From: Hwangdonia lutea
GTDB lineage: Bacteria; Bacteroidota; Bacteroidia; Flavobacteriales; Flavobacteriaceae
Direction of reading: 5' to 3'
NCBI RefSeq assembly: GCF_032814565.1
Contig: NZ_CP136521.1
Span: forward strand, 1,398,501-1,462,500
DNA length: 64,000 nt
Of this stretch, positions 7,623-16,574 are shown one piece after another (positions within the stretch are counted from its first letter, which is position 1; every line of letters starts with the position of its first letter). The notes beneath the pieces are model-generated. The model was not told where the DNA came from, did no database searches, and was given only the letters and a program-made list of their open reading frames with translations. The translations under genes were made by a program, and so were the position numbers.

Positions 7623-9722
7623 TTAACTTATTTGCAATCCATTTGCAACCTTAGAAGTATCTGGGTTTACAAACACCAATTTTCCATCTGGGGTTTCGGT
7701 CATTAAAATCATGCCTTGACTTTCTACACCGCGAAGCGCTCTTGGAGCAAGATTCACTAAAACGGTTACTTGTTTTCCAACCACTTCTTCGGCTGTAAAG
7801 CTTTCTGCAATTCCGGAAACTATGGTGCGCACATCAATGCCCGTATCGACTTTAAGCTTTAACAATTTTTTGGTTTTAGGCATTTTTTCTGCTTCTAAAA
7901 TAGTGCCAACTCGAATATCTAACTTAGTAAAATCTTCAAAAGTAATGGTGTCTTTTTGAGGCTCAACAGTGGCATTTGCGATTTCATTGGCTTTTTTACT
8001 CGCCTCTAATTTCTCCAATTGCTTTTTAATGGTGTCGTCTTCAATTTTGGAGAACAACAATTCTGCTTTTCCAATTTGATGGTTTGCTGGAATTAATACA
8101 TCTTTAGTGCTTACTTCATTCCATTGAAGTGCTTCAACAAGCTCAGTATGACCATCGTTTTCGTTTTTGTCCATTTGAGCAATCCCAAGGATATCTTTTA
8201 ATTTTTTTGAAGTAAAGGGTAAAAAAGGTTCGCTTAAGGTGGCTAAAGCTGATGCAATTTGAAGCGCTACGTACATGATGGTTTTAGTACGCTCTTCGTC
8301 TACCTTAATGACCTTCCACGGCTCTTCATCGGCCAAATATTTATTACCTAATCGGGCTAAATTCATAAGTTCTTGTCCCGCTTCTCTAAAACGGTAGCGC
8401 TCAATGGAACTCGCAATAACATCGGGATATGCTTTTACCGTTGCCAAAGTCTCATTATCGATTTGCGATAATTCATTAGGCACTGGAACAATTCCACTGT
8501 AATATTTGTTGGTTAGCACCACAACACGATTAATAAAATTGCCAAAAATAGCCACCAATTCGTTATTGTTTCGTGCTTGAAAATCTTTCCAAGTAAAATC
8601 GTTATCCTTGGTTTCTGGAGCATTTGCGGTTAATACATAACGAAGTACATCTTGTTGGTTCGGGAAATCCTGCAAATATTCCGTTAACCAAACTGCCCAG
8701 TTTTTAGAGGTAGACAGTTTATTGCCTTCTAAATTTAAAAATTCGTTTGCGGGCACATTTTCCGGTAAAATATAAGAACCTTCCGCCTTAAGCATGGCCG
8801 GAAAGATGATGCAATGAAAAACAATATTATCCTTACCTATGAAGTGTACCAATTTTGTGTTTTCGCCTTTCCAATAGGGTTTCCAATCTTTCCCTTCACG
8901 AGCGGCCCATTCTTTAGTTGAAGAAATATAACCAATAGGCGCATCAAACCAAACGTAAAGCACTTTGCCTTCGCCACCTTCGGCGGGTACGGGAATACCC
9001 CAATCTAAATCGCGGGTTACGGCACGCGGACGCAAACCATCGTCAATCCACGATTTTACTTGTCCGTAAACATTGGGTTTCCAATCTTTTTTATGGCCTT
9101 TTAAAATCCATTCTTTTAAAAAATCCTCGTGTTTATCCAACGGTAAAAACCAGTGTTTGGTTTGTTTTAAAGTAGGAACATTACCCGTAATTGCTGATTT
9201 CGGATTGATCAAATCGGTGGCATTATGGCTGGTGCCGCAGTTTTCACATTGATCGCCATAGCTTTCTTCGTTGCCACATTTTGGGCAAGTGCCTATAACA
9301 AAACGGTCTGCTAAAAATTGGTTGGCTTCTTCATCAAATAATTGTTCGGTGGTTTCTTCAATAAACTCACCTTTATCGTTTAAAGTGGTAAAAAACTCCG
9401 ATGCCGTTTCATGATGAATTTTAGCCGATGTACGTGAATAATTATCGAACGTTATCCCAAAATCTTCAAAAGAGGCTTTTATAATGGCGTGATATTTGTC
9501 GACTATATCTTGCGGAGAAACGCCTTCGCTTTTTGCTTTAATGGTAATGGGCACACCGTGTTCGTCGCTGCCGCATACAAAAAGCACATCGTTTCCTGTT
9601 AAACGCAAATAGCGTGCATAAATATCGGCCGGGACATAAACACCCGCTAAATGCCCGATGTGGATTGAGCCGTTGGTGTAAGGTAATGCCGCAGTAATGG
9701 TATATCGTTGTGGTTGATTCAT
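7623..9722 (-). CDS. metG: Methionyl-tRNA synthetase
   Basis: Class I synthetase that charges tRNA-Met. HIGH motif as SIHIGHLAG near residue 20; a zinc knuckle, [18 protein letters not shown], near 147-164; the KMSKS motif as KLSTSKNW near 335; anticodon-binding helical domain to about 550; C-terminal tRNA-binding OB-fold of EMAPII/Trbp111 type ([20 protein letters not shown], residues 605-699). Length 699 is normal for the fused bacterial form. It is a single gene, divergent from the LD-carboxypeptidase, with a terminator-like hairpin in its own leader (9763-9795). Confidence 0.98.
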   Translation of the reverse strand: MNQPQRYTITAALPYTNGSIHIGHLAGVYVPADIYARYLRLTGNDVLFVCGSDEHGVPITIKAKSEGVSPQDIVDKYHAIIKASFEDFGITFDNYSRTSAKIHHETASEFFTTLNDKGEFIEETTEQLFDEEANQFLADRFVIGTCPKCGNEESYGDQCENCGTSHNATDLINPKSAITGNVPTLKQTKHWFLPLDKHEDFLKEWILKGHKKDWKPNVYGQVKSWIDDGLRPRAVTRDLDWGIPVPAEGGEGKVLYVWFDAPIGYISSTKEWAAREGKDWKPYWKGENTKLVHFIGKDNIVFHCIIFPAMLKAEGSYILPENVPANEFLNLEGNKLSTSKNWAVWLTEYLQDFPNQQDVLRYVLTANAPETKDNDFTWKDFQARNNNELVAIFGNFINRVVVLTNKYYSGIVPVPNELSQIDNETLATVKAYPDVIASSIERYRFREAGQELMNLARLGNKYLADEEPWKVIKVDEERTKTIMYVALQIASALATLSEPFLPFTSKKLKDILGIAQMDKNENDGHTELVEALQWNEVSTKDVLIPANHQIGKAELLFSKIEDDTIKKQLEKLEASKKANEIANATVEPQKDTITFEDFTKLDIRVGTILEAEKMPKTKKLLKLKVDTGIDVRTIVSGIAESFTAEEVVGKQVTVLVNLAPRALRGVESQGMILMTETPDGKLVFVNPDTSKVANGLQIS

Positions 9723-9762
9723 TATGAAATTCGAATTAAACTTTCATTGTGAGGTGTTTGAT

Positions 9763-9795
9763 AAAAAATGTGGTAATCTTTGAAAACATTACCAC
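9763..9795 (-). promoter_or_regulatory. Terminator-like hairpin in metG leader
   Basis: On the minus strand, GTGGTAAT pairs perfectly with ATTACCAC around a 10-base loop and is followed by A then six T. It sits 41-73 bases upstream of the metG start with no gene before it on that strand, so it could act as an attenuator. The regulatory role is inferred. Confidence 0.45.
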
Positions 9796-9887
9796 GTTAC
9801 TTATCTCCTCTAATAACGTTTGATTTTAACAAGCCGTAAAAATACGCATTTTGAAGGCTATTTAGAAAAAAAATGTAAATTTACATT

Positions 9888-10895
9888 ATGACAAAAAATA
9901 TTTTAATTCTCGTTTTAAGTTGTTCGCTTTTTTTATTTGGAAACATATCCATTTCTGCACAAGATATGGCACCCAAAAAATTAATACAACCACCTTATTT
10001 AAAGGCGGGAGATACAGTTGCTATTGTTGCGCCTTCGGGTATTTTAAAAAACAAATTCAAAGAAATAGAAGCAACCCGAACATTGCTTAAAAGTTGGGGC
10101 CTGCACACCGTGGTTGGCAAACACGTTTTTAATCAAAATAATCATTTTGCAGGAACCGATAGCGAGCGTTGTGAAGATTACCAAAACGCGCTAGACGACC
10201 CCACAATTAGTGCCATTATGTGCGCTCGCGGAGGCTACGGAACGGTTAGAATTCTTGATAATATAGACTTTACAAAATTTAAAAACCATCCCAAATGGCT
10301 GATTGGTTACTCTGATATTACAGCATTGCACAATCAATTGCATAACGAAGGTTTTGAAAGTCTCCATGCCATGATGTGCACCAGCATGATTGATGATTTG
10401 GAAGCCATTAAAGAAACCATTTCAACCTTTAAAGATGCCATTTTCGGAAAACCTTTAAGCTATACGTTAGAAGGTTCTGAATACAATAAAACAGGCGCGA
10501 GTACCGGACAGCTTGTTGGTGGCAACTTAACTTTATTACACACCATGTTGGGCTCTGAAACCAGTATTGACGTGTCTGGAAAAATACTGTTTATTGAAGA
10601 AGTTGGAGAGCACAAATACCACATTGACCGTATGTTGCAAAGCTTAAAACGCGCTGGTTACTTTGATAATTGCAAAGGTGTTATTGTGGGCGATATCAAT
10701 AAAATACGGAAAAACACAACGCCTTGGGGAAGCTCGATAGAGCAGCTTATTTTAGATGCTTTGGCAGATTACGATTTCCCGATTGCCTTTAACATGCCTG
10801 CTGGACACGAAGATGATAATCGGGCGTTGATTTTGGGACGAACCATAAAATTGACTGTTACCAAAGATAAAAGTACGGTTGTTTTTGAGGAGTAA
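9888..10895 (+). CDS. LD-carboxypeptidase (peptidase S66)
   Basis: A signal peptide (residues 1-25, FGNISISAQD) exports it. The S66 fold follows: LKAGDTVAIVAPSG at the N-terminus, MCARGGYGTVRILDNID, IGYSDITALHNQL (the nucleophile-elbow region of the family is normally GxSD, here GYSD), GGNLTLLHTMLG, LFIEEVGEHKYHIDRML, and the C-terminal GHEDDNRALILG holding the catalytic His. It cleaves the bond between the L- and D-residues of murein tetrapeptides in cell-wall recycling. Unlike cytoplasmic LdcA of E. coli, this one appears to be secreted to the periplasm. A 14-base palindrome lies just before its start. Confidence 0.93.
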   Translation: MTKNILILVLSCSLFLFGNISISAQDMAPKKLIQPPYLKAGDTVAIVAPSGILKNKFKEIEATRTLLKSWGLHTVVGKHVFNQNNHFAGTDSERCEDYQNALDDPTISAIMCARGGYGTVRILDNIDFTKFKNHPKWLIGYSDITALHNQLHNEGFESLHAMMCTSMIDDLEAIKETISTFKDAIFGKPLSYTLEGSEYNKTGASTGQLVGGNLTLLHTMLGSETSIDVSGKILFIEEVGEHKYHIDRMLQSLKRAGYFDNCKGVIVGDINKIRKNTTPWGSSIEQLILDALADYDFPIAFNMPAGHEDDNRALILGRTIKLTVTKDKSTVVFEE

Positions 10896-10926
10896 AATAC
10901 ATCTAGCCACCTAAAAATCAGTGTGT

Positions 10927-10958
10927 TTTGCTTTTGTCACTTTTAAAGATTATCTTTG
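10927..10958 (+). promoter_or_regulatory. Bacteroidota promoter (TTTG-N20-TATCTTTG)
   Basis: TTTG at 10927-10930 and TATCTTTG at 10951-10958, close to the ideal 19-base spacing. The start would be near 10963-10965, giving a leader of about 300 bases before the Rnk-like gene and about 14 before the small ORF at 10978. Confidence 0.7.
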
Positions 10959-10977
10959 CACCTATTCGTGATACAAC

Positions 10978-11091
10978 ATGGCTACAAGTAATTTTTTATA
11001 CAAACAAGCAGGTTCTGATAGGGTATATTTATCAATACCTTATTTGCACGATGATATTTTTTTAAATCACTCCAAAGAGTTTATTCTATAA
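10978..11091 (+). CDS. Possible 37-residue small protein or leader peptide
   Basis: Starts MATSNFLYKQ 20 bases after a well-formed -7 box and ends HSKEFIL. The stop codon is directly followed by a 7-base-pair hairpin. No homologue is known to me. It could be a small protein, or a leader peptide for the Rnk-like gene downstream. The promoter position supports translation, but the length is short. Confidence 0.4.
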   Translation: MATSNFLYKQAGSDRVYLSIPYLHDDIFLNHSKEFIL

Positions 11092-11092
11092 T

Positions 11093-11115
11093 CCCTGTCA
11101 AGACTCAAGACAGGG
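11093..11115 (+). terminator. Hairpin after small ORF (terminator or attenuator)
   Basis: CCCTGTC pairs with GACAGGG around a 9-base loop; the tail (TATTTCT) is only moderately T-rich. It may end a short transcript or attenuate the gene at 11268. Confidence 0.45.
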
Positions 11116-11267
11116 TATTTCTACAGGGTTTCAGAATAAAATTTAATCATTTTTTTCTTTTTTAAAAGTTGCTTTTACGGTTAAACATTTACATGATTTA
11201 TGCTGCGTTTAATGGTTTGAGTCAGTCATAAAAGCCTTAAAAAAAGAAAGTTTTAAATATCAATATA

Positions 11268-11651
11268 ATGCAAGAACAAGTTATTTTAACAACCGGAATA
11301 TACGATATGATCAAAGATCATGTAAGAAGAAAAAAAGTAACCCAACAAGAAGAAGAGCTTTTACTTGAAGAATTAAAAGGTGCTAAACAAGTACGTCGAA
11401 GAGAATTACCTAACGACGTTGTAACGGTGAACCGTAGGGTAAAAATTATGGACCACACGGCGAATAAAGAAGAGGAATACATATTCGTTTCAACCGATAA
11501 AAAGAATAATAAAAAGCGTAAATCTTCAATTTTGAGTGATGTTGCCGTGGCTACAGTCGGCCGAAAAGTTGGCGATTTAATCACTTGGCCTTTTAGAAAT
11601 GGTGAGAAAAAGTTGGAGATTTTACACGTTGAAGAATTTCACCAAGCTTAA
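11268..11651 (+). CDS. Rnk/GreA-like RNA polymerase-interacting protein
   Basis: About 127 residues. The N-terminal half is charged and helical (MIKDHVRRKKVTQQEEELLLEELKGAKQ), like a short coiled coil. The C-terminal half has the GreA/GreB C-terminal fold (VTVNRRVKIMDHTANKEEEYIFV...ILSDVAVATVGRKVGDLITW). This layout matches Rnk (regulator of nucleoside diphosphate kinase), which binds RNA polymerase through the GreA-like domain but has a short coiled coil. It likely modulates transcription. A true greA is present at 46879. It has a long leader with a possible small ORF and a strong terminator after it. Confidence 0.8.
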   Translation: MQEQVILTTGIYDMIKDHVRRKKVTQQEEELLLEELKGAKQVRRRELPNDVVTVNRRVKIMDHTANKEEEYIFVSTDKKNNKKRKSSILSDVAVATVGRKVGDLITWPFRNGEKKLEILHVEEFHQA

Positions 11652-11674
11652 GTACAAGCTAATCTAATATTTTT

Positions 11675-11711
11675 AAAAAACCTTGGCTTTATAAAGTCAA
11701 GGTTTTTTTTG
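11675..11711. terminator. Bidirectional intrinsic terminator
   Basis: AAACCTTGGCTTTA/AAAGTCAAGGTTT with T run, between convergent genes. Confidence 0.9.
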
Positions 11712-11716
11712 ATTTG

Positions 11717-12493
11717 TTAAAACCCACGCTCCTTTTGTAACTGCTCGTAAGCCATTTGCACTTGCCTGAATTTTTCTTCGGCGCCTTTTTGGTGTTCTTT
11801 ACCTAAATGGATGACTTTATCGGGATGGTATTTTTTTGCCATTTTTCGATAGGCTCTTTTTATCTCGTCGTCGGTCGCACTTTTATCAATCTCCAATATT
11901 TTATAAGCGTTGTCGCTACTGTTGTAAAACATGGCCTTGATACTCTCGTAATCGCGCGCGCTAACCCCCAAATACCCCGCAATGGTATAAATTTGTTTTA
12001 CCTCATTATCGGTTACAAAACCATCGGCTTTGGCAATGCCAAACAAAAAATGGATAAGCTGTAAACGCGATGGATGATCCATCATTTGTTTTATTTGTAA
12101 ACATACTGGCCGTAACGAAATGTTTTGTTTGCTTATGTTTTTAAACAATTTAAAAGCATGATTTGCGCGTTCTTTGCCGTACATGTTTAAAAATTGCTGA
12201 CGCACAAAATCCAATTCGCGCTGGTCTTGTTTTCCATCGGCCTTTATAACTACCGAGGCTAAAATCAACAAGCTTACTTCAAAATCGCCCGATTGTGTTT
12301 GTGGGCGTTGTCTGGGTTGTGTTCTATAAGTTGATCTTCTGCGGCTTTTGGTTTCTCTTTCTCCTAAAAGCGGATTGCCACTACCGTTTGCCATGGAGTC
12401 TATTAGGCTCCCTATTGCTAATCCGATTATGGCCCCAATTGGCCCACCAAACGACCAGCCCAAAGCTCCACCTATCCATTTTGAAAAACTCAT
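11717..12493 (-). CDS. TerB-DnaJ domain protein (DjlA-like)
   Basis: Residues 1-40 form a Gly-rich hydrophobic segment ([21 protein letters not shown]) that may anchor it in the membrane. Residues 75-175 are a TerB-like helical domain with two acidic motifs ([30 protein letters not shown]). Residues 190-258 are a J-domain ([31 protein letters not shown]) with an intact HPD, so it should stimulate a DnaK ATPase. Order and size match DjlA-type co-chaperones. A second, stand-alone TerB protein is encoded at 16575. Confidence 0.9.
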   Translation of the reverse strand: MSFSKWIGGALGWSFGGPIGAIIGLAIGSLIDSMANGSGNPLLGERETKSRRRSTYRTQPRQRPQTQSGDFEVSLLILASVVIKADGKQDQRELDFVRQQFLNMYGKERANHAFKLFKNISKQNISLRPVCLQIKQMMDHPSRLQLIHFLFGIAKADGFVTDNEVKQIYTIAGYLGVSARDYESIKAMFYNSSDNAYKILEIDKSATDDEIKRAYRKMAKKYHPDKVIHLGKEHQKGAEEKFRQVQMAYEQLQKERGF

Positions 12494-12519
12494 GTTGTTT
12501 TCTTGTTTTTATTATGGTT

Positions 12520-12527
12520 CAAATATA
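12520..12527 (-). promoter_or_regulatory. TAnnTTTG -7 box for TerB-DnaJ gene
   Basis: TATATTTG on the minus strand, 27 bases upstream of the start codon. Confidence 0.5.
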
Positions 12528-12613
12528 CTATTGTTAGTTGAACTTTATAGGGTTTTGTTACATTTCGATGGTGTCTGTTTTGAGCAAAGTTGAAATGCCC
12601 AATGCAAACCCCT

Positions 12614-12709
12614 GCGTTAAGGATAGAAGCGGCATCCTTTTGCTTTTTTGCAAAAGATATAGCGGATAGCCTGACCTTATAACGCTATAAGCGTTTTAAG
12701 GGAACGCCC
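12614..12709 (+). repeat. Dispersed structured element, copy A
   Basis: Layout: GCGTTAAGGATAGAAGCGG, then hairpin CTTTTGC/GCAAAAG, then TATAGCGGATAGCCTGACC, then hairpin AACGC/GCGTT, then GGGAACGCCC. The same order of conserved blocks with different hairpin sequences appears at 33825-33924 and 57101-57272 (both minus strand). I recognise this as a type of repeat common between flavobacterial genes; its function is unknown. Confidence 0.75.
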
Positions 12710-12734
12710 TAACCTTAATTACACGTTTTTTGAT

Positions 12735-12742
12735 TAACTTTG
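12735..12742 (+). promoter_or_regulatory. TAnnTTTG -7 box for bacilliredoxin gene
   Basis: TAACTTTG, 32 bases upstream of the ATG at 12775 and just after repeat copy A. Confidence 0.6.
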
Positions 12743-12774
12743 CAGCATAATTATTAATAATAAAAAATTAAGAT

Positions 12775-13185
12775 ATGTATCCAGCAGAATTAGTAAAACC
12801 AATGCGCGAAGATTTAACCAATGTTGGTTTTGAAGAGTTACAAACTGCCGAGGCTGTTGATGCTGCTTTAGCAAAGGAAGGAACGACTTTAGTGGTTGTA
12901 AATTCGGTTTGCGGTTGTGCAGCGGCCAATGCGCGCCCAGGGGCGAGAATGAGTTTACAAAACGCCAAACGACCAGACCATATAACCACTGTTTTTGCAG
13001 GTGTTGATAAGGAAGCTGTTGATAAGGCTCGAGAATATATGATTCCGTTTCCTCCAAGTTCACCATGTGTGGCCTTGTTTAAAGATGGCGAATTGGTGCA
13101 CATGTTAGAGCGCCACCACATTGAAGGCAGACCAGCAGAATTAATTGCAGAAAACTTGGTTGACGCCTATAATACGCATTGTTAA
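12775..13185 (+). CDS. BrxA/BrxB-family bacilliredoxin
   Basis: The 136-residue protein carries the CGC active-site motif (VVNSVCGCAAANARPGA, residues 40-56), the conserved RPDHITTVFAGVDKEAV segment, and FPPSSPCVALFKDGELVHMLERHHIEGR. In Firmicutes such proteins remove bacillithiol from oxidised thiols. Flavobacteria carry homologues and some make bacillithiol, so the role here is probably repair of thiol-modified proteins, in the cytoplasm. It stands alone, with its own promoter and terminator. Confidence 0.93.
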   Translation: MYPAELVKPMREDLTNVGFEELQTAEAVDAALAKEGTTLVVVNSVCGCAAANARPGARMSLQNAKRPDHITTVFAGVDKEAVDKAREYMIPFPPSSPCVALFKDGELVHMLERHHIEGRPAELIAENLVDAYNTHC

Positions 13186-13242
13186 AATTTAGATTTCTTT
13201 TAATTGGGCTAAAAAGATGCCTAAAGAATAAAATGAAATTAG

Positions 13243-13274
13243 ACCTGTTATGTTAAAACATGACAGGTTTTTTT
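13243..13274 (+). terminator. Intrinsic terminator after bacilliredoxin gene
   Basis: ACCTGTTATGTT pairs with AACATGACAGGT and is followed by seven T. Its stem belongs to the same ACCTGTCA-type sequence seen in the terminator at 61163. Confidence 0.88.
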
Positions 13275-13298
13275 AGTTAAATTAAGTTTGAAATCACT

Positions 13299-13306
13299 TA
13301 GATTTG
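13299..13306 (+). promoter_or_regulatory. Candidate -7 box for tex
   Basis: TAGATTTG fits TAnnTTTG and lies 26 bases before the ATG at 13333; no TTTG at -33. Confidence 0.4.
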
Positions 13307-13332
13307 ATTAAACTTTAATTTTTTGAAAGCCC

Positions 13333-15450
13333 ATGATAAAATATATCATCCAACAAACGAAGCTTCCGAAACAAGGTGTGAAAAACACCATTGCATTGCT
13401 TAATGAAGATTGTACCATTCCGTTTATTTCGCGCTACCGAAAAGAACGAACCGGAAATTTAGATGAACTTCAAATTGGAGATATTGTAAAGTACAAAGAT
13501 CTATTTGAAGCTTTAAAAAAAAGAAAGCTTGCCATTTTAAAAGCACTTGAAGAACAAGCGGTTTTAACGGATGAATTAAAGCAAAAGATAGAATCGACCC
13601 AAGATGTAACAGCGCTCGAAGATTTATACTTGCCTTATAAAAAAAGCCGAAAAACAAAAGCTGAAAAAGCGCGACAAAACGGCTTGGAACCACTCGCAAA
13701 AATTATTATGTCTCAAAATGCAAACGATTTGGAATCCATTGCATTGAGATATGTAAAAGGTGATGTTAAATCAGTTGAAGACGCTTTGGAAGGTGCTCGC
13801 CATATTATTGCAGAATGGATTAACGAGCGTACCGATATCCGGAATAATATCCGTCATCAGCTCGAGCGATTTGCTATGATTTCCACGAAAGTGATAAAAA
13901 CAAAAGCAAGTGAAGAGCAGGCTCAAAAGTTTAAAGATTACTTTGATTGGGAAGAAAATTTAAGCAGAATTCCATCACATCGTCTATTAGCTATTTTAAG
14001 GGCAGAAAAAGAAGGATTTGTTCGCGTAAAAATAAATATAGATGACGATCGCGCTTTAAATTATATTGAAAGACGCCTTATTAAAAGCCATAACGCTTGC
14101 GCGGAACACATACAAACGGCCATTCAAGATGCTTACAAACGCTTGTTGTTTCCATCGTTAAGTAATGAAGCGCTGCAAAAAGCCAAGGAAAAAGCCGATG
14201 AATCGGCCATTGGCGTATTCGCTAAAAACCTAAAACAATTGTTATTGGGTGCGCCATTGGGCGAAAAACGGGTTTTGGCTATCGACCCTGGATTTAGAAC
14301 CGGTTGTAAACTGGTATGCTTAGATGCACAAGGACAATTAAAATACAACGAAACCATTTATCCGCATCCGCCAAAAAACGATGGTATTGGCGCCATGCAA
14401 AAAATAAGTTCATTGGCCGATGCCTATAAAATTGAAGCTATTGCGATTGGCAACGGAACGGCATCTCGTGAAACTGAAGCGTTGATTAGAAAAATAAGGT
14501 TTAAAAACGATATTCAAGTTTTTGTGGTTAATGAAGCTGGCGCGAGTATTTACTCGGCATCAAAAATTGCTCGGGAGGAATTCCCCAATTACGATGTTAC
14601 GGTACGTGGCAGTGTTTCCATTGGGCGGCGTTTGCAAGACCCACTTGCGGAATTGGTAAAAATTGATGCCAAGTCTATTGGCGTGGGGCAATATCAGCAC
14701 GATGTCGATCAAACAAAACTTCAAAAATCATTAGATATGGTTGTTGAAAACTGCGTAAATTCGGTTGGGGTAAACATCAATACGGCCAGCAAACCATTAT
14801 TGAGTTATGTGTCGGGAATTGGTCCCAAACTTGCCGAAAATATTTTTAATTACCGAAACGAAAACGGATCTTTTACCTCAAGAAACGACATTAAAAAGGT
14901 GCCGCGTTTGGGCGCAAAGGCTTTTGAGCAAGGTGCTGCTTTTTTGAGAATTAAAGGAGCCAAAAATCCGTTAGACGATTCTGCCGTACACCCTGAAAGT
15001 TACGGCATCGTAAAAAAAATGGCAAAAGATTTGGGTAAAAACGTTACCGATTTAATAGGGAATTCTGAGCTGCTTAAAAACATAGATTTAAAAACATACT
15101 GCACAGATTCGGTGGGATTGCCAACGCTTAAAGACATTGTTAAAGAACTTGAAAAACCAGGTTTGGATATTCGCGAACAAGCCAAGGTATTCACTTTTAA
15201 TGAGAATATAAAAACGATTAACGATTTGCGCGAAGGACAATTGCTTCCAGGAATCGTCAATAACATCACTAATTTTGGATGCTTTGTAGATGTTGGCATT
15301 AAAGAAAGTGGCCTTATTCATGTTTCAAATCTATCCGATACGTTTGTAAAAGATGTGAATGAACATGTTGCGCTGCACCAACAAATTATTGTAAAGGTTT
15401 TAGAGGTTGATGTGCCGCGAAAGCGTATTCAATTAAAGCTGCATAAATAA
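13333..15450 (+). CDS. tex: Tex-like S1 RNA-binding protein
   Basis: Tex proteins bind nucleic acid and act on transcription and translation. Domains in order: N-terminal helical domain with IALLNEDCTIPFISRYRKERTGNLDE; YqgF-like RNase H fold from about residue 315 (LAIDPGFRTGCKLVCLD...IAIGNGTASRETE); helix-hairpin-helix region at 480-560 (VNINTASKPLLSYVSGIGP, FRxR-type DIKKVPRLGAKAFEQ); S1 domain at 630-705 (LLPGIVNNITNFGCFVDVGI). Length 705 is slightly short but complete. Single gene. Confidence 0.96.
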   Translation: MIKYIIQQTKLPKQGVKNTIALLNEDCTIPFISRYRKERTGNLDELQIGDIVKYKDLFEALKKRKLAILKALEEQAVLTDELKQKIESTQDVTALEDLYLPYKKSRKTKAEKARQNGLEPLAKIIMSQNANDLESIALRYVKGDVKSVEDALEGARHIIAEWINERTDIRNNIRHQLERFAMISTKVIKTKASEEQAQKFKDYFDWEENLSRIPSHRLLAILRAEKEGFVRVKINIDDDRALNYIERRLIKSHNACAEHIQTAIQDAYKRLLFPSLSNEALQKAKEKADESAIGVFAKNLKQLLLGAPLGEKRVLAIDPGFRTGCKLVCLDAQGQLKYNETIYPHPPKNDGIGAMQKISSLADAYKIEAIAIGNGTASRETEALIRKIRFKNDIQVFVVNEAGASIYSASKIAREEFPNYDVTVRGSVSIGRRLQDPLAELVKIDAKSIGVGQYQHDVDQTKLQKSLDMVVENCVNSVGVNINTASKPLLSYVSGIGPKLAENIFNYRNENGSFTSRNDIKKVPRLGAKAFEQGAAFLRIKGAKNPLDDSAVHPESYGIVKKMAKDLGKNVTDLIGNSELLKNIDLKTYCTDSVGLPTLKDIVKELEKPGLDIREQAKVFTFNENIKTINDLREGQLLPGIVNNITNFGCFVDVGIKESGLIHVSNLSDTFVKDVNEHVALHQQIIVKVLEVDVPRKRIQLKLHK

Positions 15451-15516
15451 CAAAAACAGGATAATAAACTATCATAAATTGCCAATTTAGTCTTATGTAA
15501 ACTAGCTGCCGTCAAC

Positions 15517-15524
15517 TACTTTTG
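15517..15524 (+). promoter_or_regulatory. TAnnTTTG -7 box for exporter gene
   Basis: TACTTTTG, 33 bases upstream of the ATG at 15558. Confidence 0.55.
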
Positions 15525-15557
15525 CCGATTTATTTTTAGTCACTAATTCAATTCAAA

Positions 15558-16427
15558 ATGAAAAGGGCAAGAATCGCACTCGTTATTGGAATATTTTGTA
15601 TTTCGATATTCCCTATTTTGGTTAAACTTAACCTAACGCCAGGAGTTATTTCGGCATTTTACCGCATGTTGTTTTCGTTGTTGTTACTTTTACCTTATGT
15701 ATTAATAACGCGACAACTTAAAATCCCTGATTATAAAACGGGGTTATTGGCCGTTTTATGTGGCGTTATTTTTGGTAGCGATGTGGCCGTTTGGAATGTT
15801 GCCATACAAGAATCTACGGCAACTCAAGCCTCGTTATTAACTAATTTATCGCCTGTTTGGGTGGGTGTTTTGGCTTTAATATTTTTAAAGGACAAGCCAA
15901 GAACCAATTTTTGGATAGGCACTGTAATTGCCGTTTTTGGCATGATTTTGCTAGTGGGTTTTTCGGTGTTTAGAAATTTAGACTTCGATTTGGCCTTCAC
16001 TTTCGGTGTGCTTTCCGGGGTTTTATATGCCTTTTACATGCTGATTAGCAAAGAGGTTTTAAAAAGTATGGACGTTATCACGTTTATGACGATAAGTCTA
16101 GCCGCTTCTTCTTTACATTTAGCGGTGGTAAGTTATGCCATTAACGAACCTTTTTCAGGATTTTCAGATGCCGGTTGGTTGGTGTTGGTTATTCAAGCCG
16201 TTGTTTGCCAGCTTTTGGCTTGGCTTCTTATTAGTTACGCCACTAAGCACATGCGGGCCACAAGGGTTTCGGTAAGTTTGCTGGGTCAAGGTATTTTAGC
16301 ATCAGCTTTAGCGTGGTTGTTTATTGATGAAACCATTACGCTAAACATGGTTTTGGGCGGTATAATTTTATTAATAGGCATTGGTGTTACTTTTATCGAA
16401 AAACAACTCATCTCTTTTAAAAAGTAA
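15558..16427 (+). CDS. EamA/DMT-superfamily membrane transporter
   Basis: 289 residues with about ten hydrophobic helices in two EamA repeats (residues 5-135 and 150-282). Typical motifs include FYRMLFSLLLLLPY, ATQASLLTNLSPVWVGVLA and LLGQGILASALAWLFIDETI near the end of the second repeat. Members export small metabolites or drugs across the inner membrane; the substrate cannot be told from the sequence. It stands alone and ends at a strong terminator. Confidence 0.9.
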   Translation: MKRARIALVIGIFCISIFPILVKLNLTPGVISAFYRMLFSLLLLLPYVLITRQLKIPDYKTGLLAVLCGVIFGSDVAVWNVAIQESTATQASLLTNLSPVWVGVLALIFLKDKPRTNFWIGTVIAVFGMILLVGFSVFRNLDFDLAFTFGVLSGVLYAFYMLISKEVLKSMDVITFMTISLAASSLHLAVVSYAINEPFSGFSDAGWLVLVIQAVVCQLLAWLLISYATKHMRATRVSVSLLGQGILASALAWLFIDETITLNMVLGGIILLIGIGVTFIEKQLISFKK

Positions 16428-16520
16428 AGCGGTGTTGTTTTTAAAAACTGAACATAAAAATGACAGGTTTTTAAACGTTGCTGTTTCCGCGAAAGGGTAC
16501 GATTCTTAATTTATTCAAAT

Positions 16521-16555
16521 AAAAAATGCGAACTTTAAGAAGTTCGCATTTTTTA
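16521..16555. terminator. Bidirectional intrinsic terminator
   Basis: AAAAAATGCGAACTT pairs with AAGTTCGCATTTTTT around TAAG, between the convergent exporter and TerB genes. Confidence 0.93.
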
Positions 16556-16574
16556 TGTTTCGTACCAAAAAAAA

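Noticed and set aside
9763-9850. T-box riboswitch upstream of metG
   Set aside because: No specifier loop or T-box sequence (TGGNACC) is present.
12734-13121. Open frames on the minus strand across the bacilliredoxin gene
   Set aside because: They lie fully opposite a well-supported gene, have no family features and low-complexity composition.
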